This document shows, piece by piece, positions 23,639 to 34,731 of a stretch of DNA of 64,000 nt; the stretch's first letter is position 1; each line of letters begins with the position of its first letter. Both the position numbers and the translations under genes were made by a program. Below the pieces are notes generated by a model, which ran no database searches, was not told where the DNA came from, and saw nothing but the letters and a program-made list of their open reading frames with translations. Origin of the DNA: Cyclaneusma minus (Eukaryota; Ascomycota; Leotiomycetes; Marthamycetales; Marthamycetaceae); NCBI GenBank assembly GCA_037179335.1, contig JAKZHN010000022.1, positions 186,001 to 250,000 of the forward strand, given 5' to 3'.

Positions 23639-24119
23639 GCAATGTGGTCGAAGCCATTCATGAGCGGCCAGAAGAGGAGAGAGGAGAGGAGAGAGGAGAA
23701 GAGAAAGGGCATCGAGTTTTGAAAAATTCCCGTTAAGCATAATTTCACGATGTGGTTGGTGGTCGACAAAGCCTTCAAGGCGATCGATGCACGTGGTGGT
23801 TCCATGTCAGACATTCAGTTGTTCTTCTCGGTTCCGCAGTTTCACCAAGTTTGGTCACCCACCCGGCAACCAACCCACACTCCCCAGCAAGCCATTCCTG
23901 CCTGAGCATTCAGCCAGCCTCCTCTTTTCCATCTCGACTGGACTCTCAGCAAACAATCCACCCTCCCAAACCACGCTAAAACCCTAGCGCCATCCCCCCA
24001 GCCTCCCTCCAGGATAAATACCTCGCTCTCTCTCTCCCCTTTCCTCTTCTTTTTCTCTTTCTTCTTCATACTTACCTTGTCGGGGTCTGGCCGCTCATGA
24101 ATGGCTTCGACCACATTGC
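23639..24119. repeat. 33-bp perfect inverted repeat around a 415-bp spacer
   Basis: The arm 23639-23671 (CAATGTGGTCGAAGCCATTC then ATGAGCGGCCAG) recurs inverted at 24087-24119. The spacer holds a GA-rich tract at 23672-23706 and a CT-rich tract at about 24025-24070, themselves roughly complementary, so the whole could fold back. No coding sequence. It has the look of a non-autonomous foldback/MITE-like element, although no target duplication was identified. Confidence 0.65.
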
Positions 24120-24146
24120 GAGACCTGCATTGCACAGCGCGGAGTC

Positions 24147-24585
24147 AAGCAATGTAGGATATCCTTCGGGGTCTCCTCTGGCGCAATTTTTGATTGCCCA
24201 TTCGTGGTCTTCGGACTGTGAAAAACACTTTTCATTTTGTGCTTGGCTTGCGAGCTGGGACGGAAAGAAGAGTCTGGTGTTTGGCCTGTTGCACGGGCTC
24301 GCCCTGCGCAATAGACTCTTCGATGGGGGTTTCTGTTACACTTGAAGGCTTCTATGTCGCTGCAACAGACTGGATCGGTGGTTGTGAAGCTGTATGGGTA
24401 TGTCTGGTGTGGCCACATCGCGATGTCCTGACTTGGTGTTTTGGAGTACTGTCCGTACTGGTTCCCATAGAAACTAAAGCAAGCCAAGAAGCAAAATGAA
24501 AAGTGTTTTCCACAGTCCGAAGATCACGAATCGGCAATCAAAAATTGCGCCAGAGGAGACCCCGAAGGATATCCTACATTGCTTG
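24147..24585. repeat. Long inverted repeat (two ~104-bp arms)
   Basis: Arm 24147-24250 (begins CAAGCAATGTAGGATATCC) recurs inverted at 24481-24585 with about four differences over 104 bases. The 230-bp spacer carries no recognised gene. Within the spacer, 24413-24450 (TCGCGATGT..TGGTGTTTTGGA) is repeated directly at about 24634-24661 beyond the right arm. Transcribed, the arms would form a long hairpin. Confidence 0.8.
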
Positions 24586-24618
24586 CGCCAGGCTTCGCCT
24601 GTCGCCGAAGCCTGGCGC
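24585..24618. repeat. Perfect 13-bp stem hairpin
   Basis: GCGCCAGGCTTCG (24585-24597) pairs with CGAAGCCTGGCGC (24606-24618) across an 8-nt loop, immediately at the outer edge of the right arm of the long inverted repeat. There is no T-run after it and this is a eukaryote, so it is not called a terminator. Confidence 0.7.
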
Positions 24619-25370
24619 TGCTACATGGCAAGTCGCGATGTTTGGACGTGGTGTTTTGGACACGGTGTTCGCTGCGACGGCGACTTGCTGCTTCACCTCG
24701 GCTCTCTCCTACAGGCCTGGACACAGCAGACAGGCTTACTTGGGTCGAGGCCTCGAGGTTTCCTCAGCGCAGGAGATTCATGTCCACATAATAATCAGTT
24801 CATCAGAAGTCGGACAGCGTTCACCTGTGAGATCTGAACATAGTGTTTTCGGGTTGAGGGCGTCGATCACGCTGCCGTGTCACCCCTTTCCCAGACAGCT
24901 ACATGTTTGTACCGCCAACCATTAATTCGCACTTTATGACGTGAGGACCTCGGCTTTGGGAATACTAAAGCTATCGTGATGCTATTTTGTACGTGATGCT
25001 CATTCCTTCACCTTGCCTGCGAAAATTGCAGTCTCCCGTCTGGCCGCAACAACATCCAATGAGTTGTGTCCACCGATTTACATTCTTTCCAACTATTGAT
25101 TCGACTGTTCGACTTCCTCTCAGTTACTTGGTTCTGTTCTCGAATCATCGGCTTTGTTCCGGTTTATCCGGTTAATTCTGACTTATTAGGACTGTACACT
25201 GTACATCTAGGGTTCTAGGGTAATTGAGAACCCCATAAACGCCCTCTTTCCTCACCCTTCTCTCGATTATTGGGACTCTACTTCCATTTCGACTTATTCG
25301 AAAGAACAACCAACGCCAGAATCTCGGGTTGACCACTCGAGAATTTCCACCAGGAGCTCGCTTCGCCGTC
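24619..25370. other. Gene-free stretch, 3' side of polyprenol reductase
   Basis: No supported gene. It contains the direct repeat copy near 24634-24661 and the 3' flank of the minus-strand DFG10 homologue. Confidence 0.35.
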
Positions 25371-26399
25371 CTAGTACACATAAGGGACCATCTTCCACCG
25401 CTTCCCAACCTTTTCCGCCCCAAATTTCTGCAAGTACCAGGCTTGAGTAGACTGTGCCGTAACCCCCAGATTGACAGCCACGAAAACGAGTGCACATGCA
25501 ATCGTCTTGTTCAGAAGCTCTCCCTCTGGAGCTGCGAAAACAGCCAGGGCCAGGTAGATGAAGCATTCCGCAGTGTAATGTGGTGAGAGGACATGCCGGA
25601 AGGGCCACTCCTCCGGCAGGGTATACTTTGGCAGTTCTGCTAGAATCCGATGACATCGATTCTGGATCGCTGATGCCAGATAGAAGGATGCAATTAAGAG
25701 GTAGGTCTTTACGGAGTAGAGCTCCTTCCAGGTTGAAGCCTTTGAGTCGATGAGTGATGCTTTGACTATCAGCATCGAGCAGCGGCAAAGGCAAAGGCAA
25801 CAGATCAGTATTGAAAAGAATGGAACAAACTTACGTATTCCTTCTATCCATATCGCTACGCCCATCACGAGATAGAAGCCCAAGCCCAGCACATAGTGTG
25901 GAAGTGGCATCTTCGATGTCGACGATGTCTTGCTTAGGAAAAGGCACTCGGCGAGCCGCCGCACACCTTGAACACCCATCAAAGCACAAGCCATGAATAC
26001 TTGGATCCGAGACATGGAAGAGTGGCCATCGTCTGGATTGTATGGTGTCATGGATACCAGGCACTGGAATATGGAGCCACGGTGAACGAGCTGATCAATC
26101 CATAAAAATGACGAGGCAACAGACAAGACGTAGAAGTGGAAGAACCAGCTATGCGGCACGTCTGGAATCAGAGACCCGAGACGTATAATGAGTGACTGTT
26201 CTGAATTATTGCTAGAGGCCAATGGCTTTGATTCATCGGGTGGTTTCGATTTTCCGGTCGACTGTCGTGGGCCGTACAGGAAAAGGTTTTGGTGTAGCGA
26301 AGGTATTAGACTTCCAGCGAGGATGGCGGCTGAAGCTAGAATAAAGAATGACCTGATGATCGTGACGGGATCAGGGAGAAGGTCGAGTACAGCCTCCAT
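25371..26399 (-). CDS. DFG10: Polyprenol reductase (SRD5A3/Dfg10 family)
   Basis: The product is 319 residues; it reduces polyprenol to dolichol in the ER for N-glycosylation. Exon 1 is 26399-25835, the intron 25834-25766 (69 nt, GTAAGT...ATAG) and exon 2 25765-25371. The intron is a multiple of three without a stop, so the frame is open across it. The start is ATG 26399 (MEAVLDLLPDP); the nine codons before it lack an ATG. About six membrane segments are visible. Family signatures: VFMACALMGVQGVRRLAECL, PEEWPFRHVLSPHYTAEC and the C-terminal AWYLQKFG..KVGKRWKMVPYVY typical of the steroid 5-alpha-reductase C-terminal domain. Length agrees with the family. It is divergent from DRG1 with a 276-bp shared promoter region. 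Confidence 0.92.
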   Translation of the reverse strand: MEAVLDLLPDPVTIIRSFFILASAAILAGSLIPSLHQNLFLYGPRQSTGKSKPPDESKPLASSNNSEQSLIIRLGSLIPDVPHSWFFHFYVLSVASSFLWIDQLVHRGSIFQCLVSMTPYNPDDGHSSMSRIQVFMACALMGVQGVRRLAECLFLSKTSSTSKMPLPHYVLGLGFYLVMGVAIWIEGIRKFVPFFSILICCLCLCRCSMLIVKASLIDSKASTWKELYSVKTYLLIASFYLASAIQNRCHRILAELPKYTLPEEWPFRHVLSPHYTAECFIYLALAVFAAPEGELLNKTIACALVFVAVNLGVTAQSTQAWYLQKFGAEKVGKRWKMVPYVY

Positions 26400-26675
26400 G
26401 CTGAATCTTGGAATTCTTGAGAACACGCAGAGTTCCAGTCTTCAATAATACTCTATCAAATAGAAACAAAGAAGTGAGACAGGAATATCGGAAGGCGGAT
26501 AAATAGATATTCCGTCACAAAGCCGTGACGCAGCCCCTCCAGAACTTTTTGGAAACCACACAAGATTGCGACGGCGAACAAGTTCAACCACCATCCACGC
26601 GAAGAGACATATCGGCGCACAGCTTGCCACCAAGACAACTTCAAGACTCCTGCTTTTACTTCGCAAGTATTCAAG

Positions 26676-28171
26676 ATGGCGACCACCGTGGACAAGGCAA
26701 ATGCACCATTGCTGCTTATCAACAATTGCGACAAAATGCTAACTTCCTACCGCAGATCAAGGACATCGAGGCCGAAGTACGACGACTCCCACCTTCACCC
26801 TTGGACGCGATGCTGATTCAATGCAGATGGCTAAGACCCAAAAGAACAAAGCGACGTCTTTCCACTTGGGTCAACTGAAAGCCAAGCTCGCCAAACTGAA
26901 GAGAGAACTCTTGACACCCACCAGCAGTGGCGGAGGAGGAGGCACTGGTTTCGATGTTGCGCGAACCGGTGTTGCTAGTGTGGGATTCATAGGCTTTCCC
27001 TCCGTCGGCAAAAGTACTCTCATGAGTCGACTCACAGGCCAACATTCCGAAGCCGCCGCCTACGAATTCACAACCCTGACAACTGTCCCCGGTCAGGTGC
27101 AATACAACGGGGCAAAGATTCAAATGCTCGATCTGCCTGGTATTATCCAAGGAGCCAAGGACGGAAAGGGTCGAGGTAGACAGGTTATTGCTGTTGCAAA
27201 GACTTGCCATCTGATTTTCATCGTGCTGGATGTCAACAAGCCTCTGACGGACAAAAAGGTTATCGAAGCTGAATTGGAGGGCTTTGGCATACGGATCAAC
27301 AAGCAGCCTCCGAATATCGTTTTCAAGAAGAAGGATAAAGGTGGAATCGCGATTACGAATACGGTGCCGTTGTCGCATATTGATCATGATGAGATCAAGG
27401 CTGTGATGGGCGAGTACAAGATATCGTCGGCCGATATTGCGATTCGATGCGACGCCACGATTGACGACTTGATCGATGTGTTGGAGGCGAAGAGTCGCAG
27501 TTATATCCCGGTCATCTACGCGCTGAACAAGATTGATGCGATTTCGATTGAGGAGCTGGATTTGCTGTATCGGATACCTAATGCTTGTCCGATCAGTTCA
27601 GAGCATGGCTGGAATATCGATGAGCTCCTGGAACAGATGTGAGTATTTGTCTGCTTTGCCCAAAATCCCCGGCCTACGGAGAGTATGGCAGCTGTCGAAT
27701 CCCCTTTCGAGGCCCAACAACTGCTGCTGGATTCCGAGCATGTCATATGGATGAGTGAGGCAGAGCACAACTAACCGACATCTAGGTGGGAAAAGCTGAA
27801 CCTCGTCCGGGTGTACACAAAACCCAAGGGCAAGCTTCCAGATTACACCGCTCCCGTCGTGCTCAAGCAAGGAAGGTGCACTGTGGAAGACTTTGTAAGA
27901 CACCCTCACCTCACTGTGATAGACCAAACCTGACCAAATCGCAGTGTAACGCCATCCACAAAACCATCGTGGAGCACTTCCGCCATGCCATCGTGTACGG
28001 AAAATCAGTGAAGCACCAACCGCAAAGAGTCGGTCTCAGCCACGAGCTCGCCGATGAAGATATCAGTAAGTTCCCGTCCCCCAATCTCATCAGCTCTCGC
28101 ATGAACAAATACATCTCCAACATAAAACAAGGCTAACAATGACATTCTCAGTCACGATCATCAAGCGATGA
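26676..28171 (+). CDS. RBG1: Developmentally regulated GTP-binding protein DRG1 / Rbg1
   Basis: The product is 367 residues, the usual DRG1 length. Exons are 26676-26696, 26756-26776, 26827-27638, 27786-27894, 27945-28065 and 28152-28171. The first two coding exons are 21 nt each and give MATTVDK and IKDIEAE; intron 1 is a GC-AG intron (donor GCAAAT, branch TGCTAAC), and intron 2 is 50 nt. Motifs: MAKTQKNKATSFHLGQLKAK (family N-terminus), G1 GFPSVGKS, the switch/G2 region FTTLTTVPG, G3 DLPGIIQGAKDGKGRG, G4 NKID, and a C-terminal TGS domain (LRVYTKPKGK-type, here VRVYTKPKG..) ending in DEDIITIIKR. Rbg1 works with Tma46 on ribosomes to help stalled translation. All G motifs look functional. Confidence 0.95.
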
Positions 28172-31100
28172 TCTAGCCACTACGGCCGCAGGTCCGCGTT
28201 ATCCCAAAGGCAAAAATTCCAAACTCCTGTCTTCGATCGATCCTCGGCTAGTCAAAAACGTGTTACTTCGGCAAGTCTCATTAATACTTGGTTTCGAAAC
28301 CAAGACGAAACGAACTAAGACGAAACAGCGGCGCAGCTGACAATTATTCTGTGAGCTTGGGCTTCTACTGTAGGCACCAGCCCGTTGCCCGATATACTTC
28401 CTGCGCGTCAAAATCTTCGGATCAGATTCTCCGGGTTGAGCTAGTGGGAGTAGTGGCGAGGCTAGCTAAGCCTAGCTTGCTACTACCATGATCTATTACC
28501 CGCCTCCCGGGATCCCAAAGCAAGGTTCCACACGGAAAGTCCAATTTGTGTACCGTGCGGCCTAAAAGCCGCGCAACATGAAGGTTTTCACTTTTTAGAT
28601 TCGCGGCTTTGTCAAAGCCACGTTTTCGATGAGACGGGACATGACATGAGGTTCGGGACTTCTGAAGCTTTGGTGCTTTGGGCTTGGAGGGGCCTCTGCT
28701 GGGAGATGGGGAAAAGTCTAATAGGTTTCAAAACGCATGGCGTTTTCGTTGTAATGATATCAGGCGCCGAGGGAAATTTGAAGAACATGACGATATTCAA
28801 ATGCAGTCTTCAGGGAGGCGTTTTGCATTACCGCGGTGGTGATTGCACTTTGCTTGAAGGAATGTCGTGCCAGCATCGAGTCTTCATGGGTGGAACATAT
28901 TGAAGTGATGTTCTGTTATGTGGAGTTCAGACCATGGTGGAGACCTGTGACCTGGGTCCTGGTCATTTCATTTCCGGGAATGAAGAATGACAGCGGCCAA
29001 CGAGAGGTCTGCGCGGAATTCGTCTTTACCCCAGATTCTCATTGCTGAGAGTGGATACTGGCCCCAGCTCCTCGGAGATGGCTGATGCATACAGTTCGCG
29101 ATAGGGTCTTTTTGCAACGACGGAGATGAGGCCGGCGCAATTGAATACCAATCGACGGGTCCACTCATGACGAGCCGGCAGAAGTCAGAAATTCCTTTTG
29201 GGTGTTGTAAGGACATCGCACTGCGGAGATCTCCTCTTCTCGATTTTCATGAACATCCTCGCTCGTGTCCTCATCCGAAACGGACAATAAAAGCTGTATT
29301 TCATGCCTCGGAGTATGAGGTATGGATTCTCGAAGTTCTCCAATGCTCGAGTATGACTGTATGCCGAACGCTCCCACGAAATTCTAGGCTGCTACCCTAC
29401 GGCAAGTAAAGTTCTTCCGGGATTTCATAGATTCTAGAAGCTTTCTTGGCTTTCCATCAAGGCTTTTGCACAATTGCAAACGACGCTTGACAGTTTGAGA
29501 ACATGAACCATGTCCATGTCTCCATGAGGTGGTGAAAAATTAAAAAACATAGCATCATTTCTGACTTTCGCCAGGGGGCCTCGAAAAGCTTGCTAGCCTC
29601 GCGAGGTTTGAAAGCATGAACCATGACTCCATGAGGTGGAAAGCATAATGATTTGATTTAGCATGCTGGGCCCTGACCGAGCGGAGCGTCCGCCGTGTTT
29701 CAGAAGGTTGGAAAAGATGCTCCCGCTGTTACTTTCGCATTCTGAGTTGAGTTTTTTCACCACGAGGTTCGATAAGCACCTGGTACCCTTTATAGTGGAC
29801 ATCAGATCGCCATGTGTTTTCAAGGCTTTAAAGAGGCAGGGTCTGGGGACAGGAAATTGTCTGGTGAGCGCTAGCTACGGGTGGTATTGGAGGCTTGGTG
29901 ATGTCGGGAAGGGAAAATTGGAGGTTTTATGAAGATGATCTGGTCTGGATTCTAGGATGCTCGTGCGACTTCACTTAGAGTCTTGATTTGATTTTATATC
30001 AGTACCCGATGTTGACAAGGAAGTTCTTGGTAAGGAGTAAGTTTGGAACTCTGAATTGATGGCGACAATCCTCGGACCCCACTCCGCCACCAAAGGCTCA
30101 AATGTCCATCGCAATTTTAGAAGATAATGATGAATTTAGTTATTGTTCGTCTGCTTAGCTCTGCTAGTACCGAATGGGCTGCATAATTTCTTTCATTGGG
30201 GTTATTAAAGCAGATATCAAGCCAAAGCCACAACGCCGAATTCACAATTGAGTATTTGTAATACTTTACGAACATCCTACGAGTTTTGCACAACTTATGC
30301 CGTAAAAGGCCTTTTCCAGCTTTCCTCATGAGACAACAGATCTCACAGTGAGCCGGATTTCCAGACGGTCGGGTGATTGGATCCAAAATGTGCTCGGGGA
30401 CTTGTACTTTGTACTGTGTACACAGGTTTTGATGGGTGAACGATGATGGCCGCTGTAGTTCTCCGGGGTGTGTGTTGGTAAAAGGTGGGAGGGTAGGTTT
30501 AGAGATTGCCAGGCACCAGTGCCGGGAACCTGGACTCTGGAGCATTCAGGTGGAGATGCGGATGCCGCAGCGGCTTGTGGATATTTGCATTTTTTGCATG
30601 GGAACATAGCGCCAGGAATCGGAAGTCGGAGTTTTCGGGATCTCTTCTATATATTTTCTTCTGTTGTATGTTGACGTGTAGGAGTTGGAAGGCCGGTAGT
30701 TACGTAGTCACATAATGAGATAAAGCTATGAAAAGCTGTTTTAGTAATGTTAACAAAATACATGATTTTACACAAAACGAAGTTTGATAAGAGTTTCGAT
30801 CAGGATTGCTTGGATTGCCTGTAAGTGACCAAGCGAGTTGATATAAATTGCAAAATGACGCCAAAGGAATTTCGCTATTGGCTGCTGGCACTTCATTTAT
30901 CCGCAGCAGGGATATATTCACGAACGCCTCAAAAGCCGTTAGATCTTGCAGATCTCGCATGCGGCATGCCCAAAAAGAAAATCCCCATGTGTCAGCATTT
31001 GATAACATGGCAAAAACCAAGCTCGGCTTAGAGCAGCGACCCGTCAGCCCTGAACTTCACCAACATGTCGCAACTATCATCGCCGGCGACAACCACCAAG

Positions 31101-32937
31101 TGAACGTGGACGTCGAAAAGCGATGACAGCAACGGCCGCATGTCCTCGGCCTGCTGCAAAGGCGGCATCATCGCGATTACGTACAGGCCATATGGACAGC
31201 TTCCCATGCTGACTCTCCTCCTTGTCCTGATCAAGATATTTCGCAGGGCTCCTCTCGGACACCAACACCGTCTCGTCCAACCACTGGGATCAGATCCGGC
31301 CTGGACATCGCTTGCACGTTCAGGGCAGGGAGCAGCACGACAGAAGCAGCCCCGGCCAATCATCTTTTTGCCTCACGAAAAACGGTCCGTCCGGTCGCAC
31401 CTCAAAGCTGCCCAACCGACGCCGTTGCGACTGCTGATCGCAGCAGTTCAGCCGCCGCCGGCCAATCAAGGAATCGATGGCTAGCCTCAATCAATGGGGC
31501 CGCGTCTGGGTATCGTCGTCGTGAGATGTCCCTTGGTCACTTGCCCTTGATAGAAGCGCCGCTTTGGTCCCTCGCGGATCTGGAGCAATGACCATATGGG
31601 GTCCACTGAGCTCCACTTCGGGATACATGTAGAGTGGACATATGATCTCCCAAGCGATGATATCCAAGGTTCAATTTCATGCCACCGGCGTGGATTAGCG
31701 GCGGGAGCGAAAGTCTGGGATTTGGTACTAGGAACCCACTACTCAGCCTAGGTGTCTCAACGCTACGATGCTCCTCCTGACTTGGAGATTGCCCAGTTGG
31801 GAAATCAGGATGATGAGCCAGGCGATGTCAAGTTGCCGCGACCGGCGCTCATTTGACATCAATCTGCCCTGAAAGGCTGGCACGGCCTGCGGGCTGTTAG
31901 GGTGAGTCAAGTTGCGTGATTTACTTTTCGTTTTTCAGATTTAAGCATCGCCTTGAACTTCAATGCTCCTCAATCTCTTTCTTTCCAAGCTGTCGGGCTC
32001 CGAGATTCCCCTATGGCAGTCTTGTGAGTGTCTTGCTGCGAGGTCGATCTGGTGGATAGGCACATCATACATGTTTCCGAACCGGAGGCCAGCGTCATTC
32101 TGATCGAGCCATGTCTTCTGACATGGAAAGGGTGGCTTGATCAATTTCATAACTCTTTCATATCGGCCCCCTCGCGCCTGTAGCCGCTCCCACGCTACGG
32201 GTCGAGGTTGGCAGTGCCGCTGGGGGGGCCGTGAACTTGGATGGCACCCAGTCCTCCACACCATCATCGCCCACACCACACACACATGGCCGCTTTCTCG
32301 ACTTGGCATGCTTAAAAAGCCACCGCACAAGCTTCTCCGCAGTCCGCACAATTAATACTTGTACGGGCTAGAGTAGTCTTCGACATCCTTGTTCAACCCC
32401 CCCTCCGCCGAGCCTGCCCCTGTCGAGCCTGTGCAGTCTGTAGTAAGGTTAGCCTGGTGTACCTGCCTTTCCCTGGACCCTCTGCCAGAATACATCAGAT
32501 TGTCTTTCGGCACTCGTCTTGCATTATTATTACTCTTAAGTGTATGCAGTACTGCAGTCTATGCCATGCTGGCCGGCCTCCACGCCGTCCCTCGCTGTGA
32601 CCGCTGTTACTACCTCTGATGCGCGTCTAAGCATCTCGCCGATTTCCACCATTCGTTTCAAAAAGCGGTCATCATACAATATCTTACCCTTCCATCCGCC
32701 CTTAAAGTTCACGCCAGCCCGGCGGCAAGGTTCGCCTAAAGGTCTTCCAGGTACTCGTTGCTTATCATGCATGCAGTATCCCGTTGAGGAGCGTTGCCTT
32801 AGCCAGGAACAACCTCAACTCAAAACCCTCTTCCGAACGATAACTTGGCTTCCAGAACAAAAGCTTGAGTGGGGTGGCGGATCAGAGAATTGCTGATAAC
32901 TGGCTTCGTGGACCCTCAATCCAGTCAGTAGCCAGTC
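28172..32937. other. 4.8-kb gene-poor region
   Basis: No frame here has a recognisable domain, splice pattern or convincing start. Small structures: a perfect 18-bp palindrome CTTGGTTTCGAAACCAAG at 28287-28304; an imperfect inverted repeat around GTAGTGGCGAGGCTAG / CTAGCTTGCTACTAC at about 28449-28487; a direct repeat at 29494-29552 and 29607-29661. The stretch 31100-31500 is GC-rich. The last part (about 32350-32937) is the leader and promoter of the HTH gene. It may contain non-coding RNAs that cannot be seen from sequence alone. Confidence 0.45.
29494..29661 (+). repeat. Short direct repeat
   Basis: Two copies of TTTGARARCATGAACCATG..TCCATGAGGTGG, at 29494-29540 and 29607-29640, with a partly similar continuation (AACATAGCATCAT versus AAGCATAATGAT). 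No coding role is seen. Confidence 0.5.
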
Positions 32938-34731
32938 ATGCAACAGTCGATGATGAGCCAAGTCGACATGGACCACCAACACCACAACCAGCAGGAGAAT
33001 CATGGCTATTGCCAGGAAGGATGGGTCGAGATGTCTGGATATTCATCACACCACCAGTCGCCCATCCATGAATACAATGGATTTGGTTACATGCCATCGG
33101 CGTCCCAGAACGTGCCCGTCGAGCCTTCTTTTCACCGGATGGCACTTCCATCTCATCATCATCCAGCACATCAACAGTTACTTCCTTTGATCATGCCTTC
33201 ACATCCTACCTGGCCGAGTATGTTGACGAATCCCTCGAATTACCAGCCTCCTCCAGTGGCTCTTCCACCGGCTCAATCGTTGAAAACGACGAAACTCCCA
33301 GCAATACACACCACGGCGCCGACCGCGAGGAAGACACTTTCGGATTCTGATCGAAAGCAAATCTGTATATTCAATCTGGAAAACCCAAGCGTCAAACAGA
33401 CAGAAATTGGAGGTAAGTCTTCTGTTCACCCAAGTCCCGTATATCGTTTACTAAACTTCTGATAGCAATGTTTGGGGTGGAGAGAAGGTATGAAGATGAA
33501 ACTTGAAGAACCTGCACCCACGGTCTAACTGATCACTAGCACCATATCCAAAGTCCTTCGTCAAAAGGAAAAGTATCTTTTTCCCGAGGATCGCAGCCTG
33601 TCACCCGTCAAAAGAGCCAAGGGGAAGTTCCCCGACATCGAGCGAGCCCTCGCCAACTGGGTCCGCAATTCTCAAAAGCAAGGAATGCCATTAACAGACG
33701 CGGCCATCAGAGAGAAAGCTCGTTTCTTCGCTCAGTCAGTCGGCAATACCGAGAGTCACTTGAAGGCTAACAGCACGAGCTGGTTAGAAAAGTTCAAGCA
33801 GAAGAATGGAATTGGAGGAGGTAAAATGACACGCAGAGCTTCCGAGACAAACATTTCCGATAGTGGTTCTCTGCATCCCGACTCGAATGGAGCATCAGCA
33901 CCAGAAACGCCAAATGGCATTTCGCCCGTCTCGCCAACGACCCTTCCTTCTCCGTCCCCTCTCTCAGCTGTCTCCAGGAGCGAAGACAGTATCAAAGAAA
34001 CCCTCGAAGGATACATGGGATTCAACAGCGACAACAGTTATAGACCAGCAAACGGCTTTCCCGAATCCGCACAATCCAGTTTCTCCGCCGGCCCAACAAG
34101 TCCCACAACCCCCTACAACTTCTCCCCTGACACCTACATGTCCTCATCCTCATCCCGCGCTCCACATGGCGGCAATGCCGAATTCCAGCGCCCCCGCTCC
34201 CAAACCTTCCCCATGCTCAACCTCGACCCTTTAGGCCCCTCGTACATCAGCCCTCCAACCCCCTCCGAATCCTTAATACCTACTGGAAAATACACAACAC
34301 AACCTAGCTTAACCTCCGGAGCTTCCGCTCTTGACAGCAACAACTCACCCACCAGCAACGACGCACTGCCCCCCCTAACCCTAGACTCCTCCGTCTCATC
34401 CCCACACCTGCGTCATAGCAGCAGCAAAGGAAGCATGGCATCCATGGCACCACCGATGTCTAGTAATGCAAGTGCGACGAGTTCGCCGATCTCACCAACA
34501 CAAGATGATGCGAGGAGAGCGTTGGATACACTGTTGTGTTTTTTCAACACGGCGCCGAATGGGTTGGTGGATCAGAATGATTATATGACGGTGTTGAAGC
34601 TGACGGAGAAGCTGAGGTTGAGGCAAGGAAGTGTGGGGAGTTTACAGGGTTTGCAAGGGGGATTGCAGAGGATTCCGGAGGATTGGAATGAGGGAGGGAT
34701 GAAGATGGAGCAGGGGATGAGCGTTTAGGAC
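32938..34731 (+). CDS. CENP-B / psq-type helix-turn-helix DNA-binding protein
   Basis: The product is 561 residues. Exons are 32938-33412, 33466-33487 (22 nt) and 33540-34731 including the stop; introns are 53 and 52 nt. The N-terminus is His/Gln/Pro-rich. Residues about 130-178 form a psq/CENP-B N-terminal HTH (RKQICIFNLENPSVKQTEIG, AMFGVERSTISKVLRQKEKYLF), rebuilt across the 22-nt exon. Residues about 193-254 form a CENPB-type DNA-binding domain (GKFPDIERALANWVRNSQKQ, then HLKANSTSWLEKFKQKNGIG). There is no DDE transposase domain; instead a Ser/Pro/Thr-rich disordered region and a short conserved C-terminal helix (RALDTLLCFFNTAP..LVDQNDYMTVLKLTEKLRL) follow. This is a domesticated, transposase-derived type of nuclear protein; its targets are unknown. 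Confidence 0.87.

Noticed and set aside
24585..24618. Hairpin as a transcription terminator
   Set aside because: Intrinsic terminators are bacterial; there is no T-run and the host is a eukaryote.
31028..31484. Overlapping frames of ~110 codons on both strands
   Set aside because: Mutual shadows in a GC-rich stretch with Arg/Pro-rich translation and no domain.
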